64,000 nucleotides of DNA from Hygrocybe punicea (taxonomy: Eukaryota > Basidiomycota > Agaricomycetes > Agaricales > Hygrophoraceae). The stretch spans positions 2,108,001 through 2,172,000 of the forward strand of contig OY744469.1 in the NCBI GenBank assembly GCA_963556145.1. The letters run 5' to 3'. The notes beneath the pieces were generated by a model. It worked only from the letters and a program-made list of their open reading frames with translations, was not told the DNA's origin and ran no database searches. Of the stretch, positions 55,672 to 64,000 are shown piece after piece (positions within the stretch are counted from its first letter, which is position 1; each line of letters opens with the position of its first letter). The position numbers and the translations under genes are program-made.

Positions 55672-56581
55672 TGTAGATGCGGGTTCTTGGTGGCTTCGGA
55701 ACTATATAAAGAAATAATATAAAGATCCTAACCTGTGGGTGTCAGCGTAGAAGTGACTGGATAAATCAGTGTCGGGAATAGAAGTAAAGAGAAGGGAATG
55801 TTAGTAAAAGTAAAGCCGCCACGTAAAACTGGACTAATAACGACGAAGCCGGCGATGAACGGAGTGAAAACGGACAAATAATAAAGAACCCGACGATGCC
55901 GACGATGTCGGGTACGGCGGGTCGGGTCGGGTCGGGTCGGAAACGATGAACGAATATACGGAAACAACGATAAAGACGACGAAGAGGACTATAAAAAGCT
56001 AAGGGTCTACATGGACGAGCATTTGAAGGGATTAAAAGGCGATTCTGACTATGAGGGAAACGGGGACTAAGGGTATCTTATTTTGTACGGTCGTCGGGGA
56101 CCGTTTTTATAGTACAGGAAACAGTAATCTACTTTCGGACGTGTCTACTTCGGCCGATGGTAAGCTACAAAGAAAGGTTGGAATGGGGATGTGGAAAGGG
56201 GGGTTGCAAAGCAACGAAGACAGGAAATGGAGGGGAAAACGAATATGCAAGGAAAAGATCTAGAAAGTCCTACATATCTCCGAAAGGACGATGGGATGCA
56301 TAAATAAAGTAAATCCGAAGTCGGGGATTGAGTCCGAAGAGATCCATCTCCTGGAATTGGAACTCCGAGGCGTTTGAGGCTGCCGGATTTGGTCTGAGAG
56401 CGGCTGTGACGAAGCGGCATACGTCGGGTTATGTCGGTCACGTCGGGTCACGTCACGTCACGTCACGTCGGGTTGCGTCGGGTTACGTCGGGTTCGAATG
56501 CAAGTCGAATGGCGGCATCGGGTTGGTCCGGATTCGTGATATATTGATGATACGGACTCAGAGGGACGTCGACCCTCTACA
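55672..56581 (-). repeat. 3' LTR of the LARD element
   Basis: 910 bp, TG...CA. No difference from the copy at 60298 was noticed. On the minus strand its end resembles the Ty3 LTR end (CACTTCTACGCTGAC, CCACAGG, TTAGGAT). Confidence 0.93.
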
Positions 56582-57124
56582 TCTCCAGGGTACTTTAAAT
56601 AAAGACCATCCCTGGTCGATACTACGTGGACTCAGGACTCGGATGCGTGAGATGAGGCCGACGTGGTGGTCGTGGAATTGGGTTCGACGGGACGAGGTGG
56701 GTTGTGGACAATGCGAAGGGGGAGAGCGGGTGGTGACTAGTGGAGAGTCGGAGGGCGGAGAACAAAGGCGGGTGATGCCGGTGTCCGGAAATACATAGAA
56801 AAGAAACTATAGTGACAATATAACCAAGCGGAAATGAAGGAAACAGCGGAAAGCTATAAGGGTGGGACAAATATGCAGCGGAAATGCAAAATAGGTAAAA
56901 GGGAATAAATGCCGGTGATCGGAAAGGAAGGGACGCGATAGAAATCAAGTCGGGATAAAACTAAGCGTGACATAGGATTGGGGGCGGGTGACGGAGACGA
57001 GTAAGGCAGGAGCGGAAATGAAATAAAACACAAGCGGATGACAAAGACGATCTAGGCGGGTCGAGTTAGGGTCGGCGGCTTTGGTGGCTGTGTCAACGGG
57101 TGGCGGAAACGGTGGCGTAGGGGT

Positions 57125-57385
57125 AGACATGATATGACGACGGTGGTTGTTCAATACGATATGACGAAAACGGAGGTTCGATAGACGACGACGGAGGTTC
57201 GATATACGATGGCGGAGGTTCGATATACGATGGCGGAGGTTCGATATACGATGGCGGAGGTTCGATAGACGATATGACGAAAACGGAGGTTCGATGGACG
57301 ACGACGGAGGTTCAATATACGATGGCAGAGGTTCGATAGATGGCGGCGGAGGTTCGATAGACGATGGCGGAGGTTCGATATGTCA
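57125..57385. repeat. About 20-bp minisatellite in the LARD interior
   Basis: About eleven imperfect copies of GGCGGAGGTTCGATATACGAT, with ACGACGG variants. No function is evident. Confidence 0.85.
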
Positions 57386-57861
57386 ATACTAATATGGGGG
57401 CGATAATCAACGGATGTGAAATCAGCCTCATACTAGGCGGTTCAGCACCGGCTTGGACCCGTGGGGAAGCATTCTCCCCCATGGAACTGAAATATAAAGT
57501 CGGGTGGGTCGGGAATCGAAGCCGAGACAGGGAACATTGTGTCTGGGTCGAAATGGTGGCGGAAACGGTGGGTCATGGAAAGCGGAGAACGATGTCAACG
57601 GGTGGAATGCGGGTGCGTGAGCGGACGAGTCGGGTGCGTGGGGAATGAGTGAAGTGGTGCGTCGGGTTCGTAAGCGGGTGCGGCGGGTTCGTAAACGGGT
57701 TTGCTGAGTGCGACGGATTCATAAGCGGGTGTGTCGGGTACGTCGGGTGTATTATGCGGGTGTCGGGTGTGTCGGGAACAAGTGTATTTCTTTTTATCTT
57801 TCTTTTATCTTGACGTTTTTCTTTCTTTTTTATTTATTTAATCTATCTATGTATATATTTC

Positions 57862-59520
57862 TTATGCCGATGGACGGTGACGGGTTTTCGTAGGGTCGGG
57901 TTCGGTGGGTATGGGGTGTGAAACCGGAACCGGAACCAGATGCTCGAATCGAGCACTGGTGCTCGAATTGAGCCGGAACCGGAACCGGATGCCGCGGAAT
58001 CGTTGGGAACGAGTCCGGGTTCGTAGTCGGGTGCTGTGATGCAGGTCGCGGATCCGGATCCGGAACCCGGTGTAGCGGGTAGGTTGAAAACGGGTTGTCG
58101 GGTGTGGCGGTATGGCATAGGGCGACGTAGGGAGACGGGGGCGGACGACGTGAGCGGATAAGACGGAACGTGGTTGCGAGGCGTGGATCATGGTTGCGTG
58201 GGGTTGTTCGAAGCTGCGGGTTATCGAGGGAAGCGGGTAACGGGTGGTCGAGGTTGGCGGTACGGGATAGGGCGATGTTGGGAAACGGAGGCGGATGACG
58301 TGGGCGGTTGAGACGACGTGGACTGGGTGATGGATTGGGGTGATACGGGTGGCGTTTTCGTGATACTTTCGTGGCGGATCGTGGGGATTTGACAAGGGTG
58401 CGTCGGGTCGTGGTACGGGTTTGGGCGGCCGGTGGTCACGGTTTCGCGGGCGTAACCCAACGGGGGCTTTGTTTGGGCTCGCGAAGGGACTTGTGGGGTT
58501 GGTCGAGGACGTAGGTGGTCGAGGGGGAGTGGGCGAGGACGGGGACGGCTGGGAAGCGGGGGTCGAGAGTGGGAGTCGACGGGGTGACGTAGGTGACGTG
58601 GCCGCTTGCGTGGGACGACGAGGGACGGGGGCGGACGTGTTTGGGGCAGTATGGAGCCATGTCGAGGTGCGGAGGCGTGAACGTGGGTGTGGTAGTGGTC
58701 GTACGCGGTGGTCGTTGGTCCTGGATGAGAGAACGCGGTGGTAGGCCGTTGGGTGACGTGGCATGGCGTTGGAAGCTCTAATATAACGGGGACAGCTTGT
58801 AGGGGTTTGCGAGGGCGATGTGGGGTGCTGGGAACTAGTGGGAAGCAGCGGGTGGTCCAACGAGGACGTGAGCGGCCGGGGATGTCGAGTTACGGGGGCA
58901 CGAGGAAGTATGACGTGGCAACGCGTGAGGCGTCGATGACGGCGAGGACGGCTGGTACGGACTTGCGAGGGACGCTGTAGGGTTGTGGGAGGTTGTACGA
59001 GTCGGCGGATGATCCAACGAGGACGTGAGCGGCCGGGGATGTCGAGTATGATGACGTGGCAACACGTGAGGGGTTGATGACGGCGAGGATGGCTCGTGAG
59101 AGCTCGAGAGGGGCGTCGTAGGGCCGTAGGAAGTGGTACGAGGCGACGGGGAGGTCCAACGACGGCGTGAGCGGCCGGGGTGTCGAGTAGGCGAGGGCAC
59201 GAGGAGGGATGACGTGGTAAGCGGTTGGGGCTTCGATAACGGCGAAGACGACTCGTGTGGGCTCGCGAAGGGTGCTGTGGGGACTCGGAAAGCCATACGA
59301 GGCTGCGTGGGGGTAGCAACGAGGGCGTGAGCGGCCGGGGATGTCGAATAGGCGGGTGCATGAGCTGGGATGACGTGGCGACGCGTTGGGGACTCGATAA
59401 TGGCGGAGACGGCTCGTGAGGGCTCGTGAAGGGCGATGTGGGACTCTGGGAAGCGGTGCGAGGCGACGGGGTGTCCAACGAAGGCGTGAGCGGCCGGAGA
59501 TGTCGACTTGGCTGGGGCAC
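57862..59520 (-). other. Repeat-driven open frame in the LARD interior, not called as a gene
   Basis: A 552-codon frame rich in Pro, Ser, Thr, Arg and His. Two other minus frames (59770-58835 and 59807-58890) are also open over the same tandem repeats, so openness comes from GC-rich composition and unit structure. No motif was recognised. It is listed because of its length; a real product is unlikely. Confidence 0.25.
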
Positions 59521-59640
59521 GAAGCCGGGTGACGTGGCACGGTGTGGGGCATCGATAACGGCGAAGATGGCTTGTGAGGCTCGCGAATGGCGTCGTGGGG
59601 CTGTAGCTCAGTGTTGAGGGCTCGAACGCGGGGGCTGCTC
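58800..59640. repeat. Tandem repeats of about 140-165 bp in the LARD interior
   Basis: Five to six diverged units are marked by GTGAGCGGCCGGGGATGTCG at about 58867, 59026, 59168, 59327 and 59490, each with GATGACGTGGCAACGCGT and GATGGCTCGTGAG-like blocks. Confidence 0.8.
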
Positions 59641-60297
59641 GCATGAACTCGTGAAGGGCGCTGACGTGGTTTTGCTGGTAACTTCGTGGGCTCAGACGAT
59701 GGGGGGGTCTGTAAGGGCTTGTATCCGGTGACAAGTGCGAGTTCGTAGACGCGAGCGGCTGGGGGTACACAGGCTAAACCCGTTGCACGGAGATCCGTCT
59801 GTTCCAAGTTGTGAGTGACGCGTGAGTGCCGTTGGGCGAGTCGATGTTTTGGGGCTTTCCGGTCGCGGTTTTTCGACGGGTATCGGTGGGGATTGGGATT
59901 CCGAGCGTGTTGGAGGTCTATAAACGATTGTGGACGGTGGATGTGACGAAGTTCGAGTCGAAAACGAGAGTGTTGGATCGTGGCTGTGCAAGTTTCCTAA
60001 AGCGGTAAACGGCCGTTGGGTCGGCCGCGCAAGAGCGGGTTCGAAGTTGTACGTGATACTAGACAATCGTAGTCGTTAAAGAAGAGAAAATATTATGAGA
60101 ATCAAACCCAAATGATAGTGTGGCAGTTGGCGATTGGATTGTCGAGGCATCGGATGTCGGATGTAAAGAGGTCGGGTAACGGGAGTCGGATGTGTAGAGT
60201 GCTGCAGCAAGGGTTATTTCGAGATGACGAAAGGAAAGTGTAGGGTTATGGAATGAATGAATGATGACACTGAATTATCCTCGCGGTGGGCTCCAGA

Positions 60298-61207
60298 TGT
60301 AGATGCGGGTTCTTGGTGGCTTCGGAACTATATAAAGAAATAATATAAAGATCCTAACCTGTGGGTGTCAGCGTAGAAGTGACTGGATAAATCAGTGTCG
60401 GGAATAGAAGTAAAGAGAAGGGAATGTTAGTAAAAGTAAAGCCGCCACGTAAAACTGGACTAATAACGACGAAGCCGGCGATGAACGGAGTGAAAACGGA
60501 CAAATAATAAAGAACCCGACGATGCCGACGATGTCGGGTACGGCGGGTCGGGTCGGGTCGGGTCGGAAACGATGAACGAATATACGGAAACAACGATAAA
60601 GACGACGAAGAGGACTATAAAAAGCTAAGGGTCTACATGGACGAGCATTTGAAGGGATTAAAAGGCGATTCTGACTATGAGGGAAACGGGGACTAAGGGT
60701 ATCTTATTTTGTACGGTCGTCGGGGACCGTTTTTATAGTACAGGAAACAGTAATCTACTTTCGGACGTGTCTACTTCGGCCGATGGTAAGCTACAAAGAA
60801 AGGTTGGAATGGGGATGTGGAAAGGGGGGTTGCAAAGCAACGAAGACAGGAAATGGAGGGGAAAACGAATATGCAAGGAAAAGATCTAGAAAGTCCTACA
60901 TATCTCCGAAAGGACGATGGGATGCATAAATAAAGTAAATCCGAAGTCGGGGATTGAGTCCGAAGAGATCCATCTCCTGGAATTGGAACTCCGAGGCGTT
61001 TGAGGCTGCCGGATTTGGTCTGAGAGCGGCTGTGACGAAGCGGCATACGTCGGGTTATGTCGGTCACGTCGGGTCACGTCACGTCACGTCACGTCGGGTT
61101 GCGTCGGGTTACGTCGGGTTCGAATGCAAGTCGAATGGCGGCATCGGGTTGGTCCGGATTCGTGATATATTGATGATACGGACTCAGAGGGACGTCGACC
61201 CTCTACA
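60298..61207 (-). repeat. 5' LTR of the LARD element
   Basis: 910 bp. On the minus strand it begins TGTAGAGGGTCGACG, like TGTAGAGGGTCCTCG of the Ty3 LTR, and is followed by the shared primer-binding site. Confidence 0.93.
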
Positions 61208-61546
61208 GCGACCATCGTCGCCATCCGTGATATCGCGTTCCCCATAATCAAAGTTGACAAGAGGGTTGGTGAGGTTTGACTGGGATAGTCTGCCTCATCT
61301 GACGTTGTCGAAGCTGTCCAGCATTCGGCAGTAGGCGCCGAAAGCCTGTCGATTAGTCGTGTCTTCCTCCATTCCCCCTTGGAAGGGGATGACACTAGTG
61401 AGTTCGAGTATGGCGTCTGATTTCTCCTTCCTGCCTGCACAGTAGTCCTCTGTAATTTTGAGGCATGTGTCTCGGACTTCTCGGTCGAGGTCCGGTGTGC
61501 CTTGCGTTTGGCTCTGTGTTTCAGTGGTGTTCTCATTATGAGGCAT
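61208..61546 (-). pseudogene. DIRS Gag-like N-terminal exon, cut by the LARD insertion
   Basis: Starts at 61546 (MPHNENTTETQSQTQG) and runs as a helical acidic segment (LDREVRDTCLKITEDYC) to a TGA at 61295, beyond which the same frame continues to the LTR border at 61208. It lines up with the fragment resuming at 55671 once the insertion with its GCGA duplication is removed, placing it as the first part of the DIRS Gag region. Confidence 0.65.
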
Positions 61547-61753
61547 GAAGTTGATGTAACGAAGTTAGAGAGATAAAGACCAAAAAACTGTAAGCTACAA
61601 AATGGGGAACATTAGATTGAGAAAGGTAACAGAGTAGGTAATCTTACCCTGGAAGGAGACAGGAATTCCTGTGTGAAAGGAGGTCTCCTTCCTGCGTATA
61701 TAAGTTAAAAACTGAAACTGAAACACGGGGAGTGGATCCCGGAGTAAGACGGA

Positions 61754-61944
61754 GGGAGAGGCGCACGGGCTCTCGATCGCAGCCAAGGCGAGTGCAGGTG
61801 TCTGTGCGTGGGAAGTCCTGTTGTATCGGGCCTGATTAGATTATAGTAAAGAAAACTTTAAAACCAAGTAATTAACTGAGTTTAAAGTTTCTTTATTTAC
61901 AGACTGCACTCGCCCTCCACGATTGAGAGCCCTTGCGCCTCTCC
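61754..61944. repeat. Inverted repeat near the DIRS 5' side
   Basis: Arms at 61754-61797 and 61904-61944 (GGCGAGTGCAG with CTGCACTCGCC; GGGCTCTCGAT with ATTGAGAGCCC) flank a 106-bp AT-rich loop. They could belong to a DIRS terminal or internal complementary region, or be a separate stem-loop. Confidence 0.7.
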
Positions 61945-61950
61945 TTTCCA

Positions 61951-62691
61951 CGAGTTTCACCCCCAGGGTTTCCACCCCTTTTCCCACGTCGTGGTTTCAC
62001 TTCCATTTCCTTATTTACTTTGGAGGAGGCATTTCCGCTACCAGCCCTTTTGTCTCCTCCCAAGTATGTCATTCCTTATTTTCCCTAGTTCCTTCTGATC
62101 TCTCGTAGACTTTAGTTTTTTGGTTTCTCGCACCCACCCTTTACCGCACCCCTATTTTGTATTGCACCGCACCGGTTCTTCTCGTGTTGTACATACTTAT
62201 CAATTCTGGGCCTTGCTGCTGTTTCAGGGCAAGGCTGCATTCACTTACCTCTTTCACCAAAAAACTGAGGTGCTTGATTAGTTCGTCCCATACACAAATA
62301 TCGAGCCATAAAATCACAGCCAAGGAAACGCCAAGAGATCTAGGGACAGGTCTGAAAGGGCAGTTGCAGACCCGGCTCCGAGAAGCCTTGAAGGTTCAAC
62401 CGTTGGAGGAAAAATTGGTCATTTGAAGGGTTATTAGAGTCTATTTCCTACATTCTGACACCCAGGGTTTTCCCAATCTAGAAGAGAAAAAAAACGCAGG
62501 GATTTCTATTTCAACAGCCAGACACCCAGGGTTTTCAACTTACGATTTGACGAGCAATAATAGCCCGGTCACGAAGATCTTGAATATTAATTTGTACATA
62601 TACTTAGACTAAAGAACTATATACTAGCTTGAAAGATACTGAAACAATCCTATAAATGAGTCAATGCGCGAGTCGTAGCGTAGCAGTTATG
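61951..62691. other. Gene-free interval between DIRS element and resolvase gene
   Basis: No coding signal was found. A short ACACCCAGGGTTTTC motif occurs twice (62459 and 62521). The last 100 bp are probably the 3' UTR of the minus-strand resolvase gene. Confidence 0.5.
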
Positions 62692-64000
62692 TTACATACA
62701 GTCATCCAGATCATCATTTGTGAGATCAATCACCATACGTGGATGAGAAGTTGACGTCAAACTTGAGCTTTCCATCTGCTGATGAGAGGTGGAAGTGGTA
62801 GTCGGATGACATTTTTGGAAAGGTTGATCAAGCGAATGGCACGGGACATTAAAAATCTGCGTGGATCATGAAGAGTCAATAAAATAAATGACATTAATGT
62901 GCTGCATACCAATTGAGAAGGCATTGCGTGCAAAGGCAGTGTGTCATAGTCCAAAGGTAGCATGCCACGATTGGATCGTTTGCGAGATTGGGTGTAATCT
63001 ACAACCATTTTGGGCAGAGCATTCTCCAAGATTGGTGCCGGGACCCAGGCAAAGCGTGTGGGTCCAGCCCCATCAGATAGTTTGGACTTGCAAATTGTTC
63101 TGAGGCCGGAGTCTGCGATAACTGAGAGGGCCACCGTTGAATACTCAACACAGTAAAATTTGAGGGCTGGAGCTTCAGCTGATCCATCCTTTGATGAACG
63201 GATCTGGCGGATAGATGACAATCCAAAGTGAGGAGACTTGGGCTTCAATATCTGCGGTTCCTGAAATTTCTTGTGTCTGTCGATTTAGAACCTGGCCCTT
63301 ATTGAAAAAGGTGACTCACATGGTAGCAGAGCATCCAAATACACATTCCATCCCATAGAATGTTATCAAAGCGGTTGGAAACTCCTACAGTGCTTTGCCA
63401 GCCAAAACGCTGCTCACAGATCGCAGCTAATTTTGCGATGTCAGGTTGCCGTGGTTTCAGTTGACTGAGATCTGGGCCAGCACCATTTTTGGACCACGAT
63501 GTCAATGGGTTAGCATAGCAGGTGAGACGGTGAAGTGTCGGGAATGTATCAGGAATGCGTGTCGCCAATGAATGGTGTTTGTGAGAGAAATGGCCATGGG
63601 CGTTTGAAGCAAGCTCCACACACATACTCTCCCGCCAGTCTGCGAGAAACTGGCCTAGTTGCTTGGGTGAAAGAATAAGTGCAGCATCCAAAAGTGAGTC
63701 TCCAAAGCCCGCACGAGCGAGACCGTGCACGATCTTGACCCCGAAGTTCTTGAGACCTGCCTAAAACAAGTGTTCAGTTTGTTTCATATCACATGGGACT
63801 TAGCGGAAGAAATACAGGATCATAATCACCACCACTAAGCAGTGCAATGAGGACCATACCACCTCGTGTGAGTGAAACTTGAGGAATGTTCTCGATAGCA
63901 GGCAATGCGTAGATAGTCACCAAATCACTTGCAGTCTTCCCCCTGTTCGGAAGGTGTAATCAATCATAAGCTTAATAGTCACCGCTTACCATCATATAAC
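62692..64000 (-). CDS. GEN1/YEN1-like Holliday-junction resolvase, C-terminal part (partial)
   Basis: Minus-strand exons (64000-63990), 63942-63816, 63760-63320, 63260-62910 and 62856-62692 join in phase; the 5' part is beyond the window. The XPG-I region is seen as SLTRGGMVLIALLSGGDYD, with acidic active-site residues in GGDYD, followed by the helix-hairpin-helix-like GLKNFGVKIVHGLARAGFG, as in FEN1/GEN1/YEN1 nucleases that cut branched DNA. The C-terminal half is fungal-specific (FAWVPAPILENALP). The tail carries VIDLTNDDLDD, a classical SUMO-interacting motif. No stops or shifts were found, so it is probably a working host gene. FEN1 is less likely because of the long C-terminal region. 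Confidence 0.82.

Larger units (their letters stand above)
55672..61207 (-). mobile_element. Large non-autonomous LTR element (LARD-type), very young
   Basis: Two 910-bp LTRs (55672-56581 and 60298-61207), in which no difference was seen by eye, flank a 3.7-kb interior and are bounded by GCGA (55668-55671 and 61208-61211). The coding direction is minus: the primer-binding site (60278-60297, the same 20 bases as in the Ty3 element at 34011) is next to the right LTR. No gag, protease, RT or integrase is present. The interior is GC-rich and repetitive. LTR ends resemble those of the 33226-42977 element, its likely helper. It is inserted in the DIRS Gag. Confidence 0.93.
50030..61950 (-). mobile_element. 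DIRS-like tyrosine-recombinase retroelement, defective, with two nested insertions
   Basis: Minus-strand order: Gag-like start (61546), insertion at 55672-61207, Gag with zinc motifs, reverse transcriptase and RNase H, then tyrosine recombinase interrupted at 50575-52273 and ending at 50306. No integrase DDE domain and no LTRs belong to it. This layout is that of DIRS elements, which integrate by recombinase. At least two frameshifts and two TGA stops are present. Its terminal repeats were not defined; an inverted repeat at 61754-61944 is a candidate, so the borders given are approximate. Confidence 0.8.

Noticed and set aside
57862..59807. Long Pro/Arg/His-rich minus-strand frames
   Set aside because: Three overlapping frames are open through the same GC-rich tandem repeats and none shows a domain; composition explains them.

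Overview
The window reads as a transposon-dense nuclear region of a mushroom-forming basidiomycete (Agaricomycetes). Support: 45-65 nt spliceosomal introns, a KDZ transposase with its CxC2-like cysteine cluster, a DIRS-type tyrosine-recombinase retroelement, a fungal Helitron with a DUF6570-like segment, Ty3 elements, and small spliced Agaricomycete-type hypothetical genes. No bacterial-type operon, CRISPR array, rRNA or complete tRNA gene was seen. All models come from reading by eye; splice sites were accepted when they kept frame and gave coherent protein.

Layout. 1-6.4 kb: a partial unknown spliced gene with a duplicated last exon; a minus-strand gene with an ATP-grasp-like core; an array of about 83-bp units built on a near-perfect palindrome; and a decayed lysine/acid-rich gene with three in-frame TGA codons. 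6.4-15.2 kb: a near-complete Helitron (HUH Rep, PIF1 helicase, C-terminal USP-like cysteine protease) ending in a hairpin plus CTAG. 15.3-21.5 kb: a dead KDZ transposase gene carrying two hAT-type elements (8-bp target duplications) and a solo LTR. 21.7-29.1 kb: a decayed Agaricomycete-type gene, then a minus-strand Zn2Cys6-like coiled-coil gene split by a 2.4-kb LTR element. 29.2-32.3 kb: a second Helitron 3' end, a CACTA-like MITE, 178-bp repeats and a second palindromic array. 33.1-48.9 kb: a hAT transposon with an apparently intact multi-exon transposase and two captured host-gene fragments, one of them the RNA polymerase II largest-subunit CTD; a 9.75-kb Ty3 element sits inside it and carries its own antisense Zn2Cys6-like gene. 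49.6-50.0 kb: a Harbinger-like MITE. 50.0-61.9 kb: a DIRS-like retroelement (Gag, RT/RNase H, tyrosine recombinase) broken by a third hAT-type element and by a 5.5-kb non-autonomous LTR element whose two LTRs look identical. 62.7-64 kb: a partial GEN1/YEN1-like Holliday-junction resolvase gene, the clearest ordinary host gene.

How it fits together. Most of the window is transposons nested in transposons, with intact target duplications that date the insertions relative to each other. The non-autonomous 55.7-61.2 kb element shares LTR ends and primer-binding site with the intact Ty3 element at 33-43 kb, its likely helper. A strong mutational signature runs throughout: in-frame TGA codons where CGA (Arg) is expected, and nine of ten LTR substitutions are CpG transitions, as expected from cytosine methylation and deamination. 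The least familiar items are the antisense Zn2Cys6-like genes, the Helitron-encoded USP-like protease, the spliced poly-alanine reading frame inside small hAT-type elements, the palindromic arrays and the RPB1 CTD capture.
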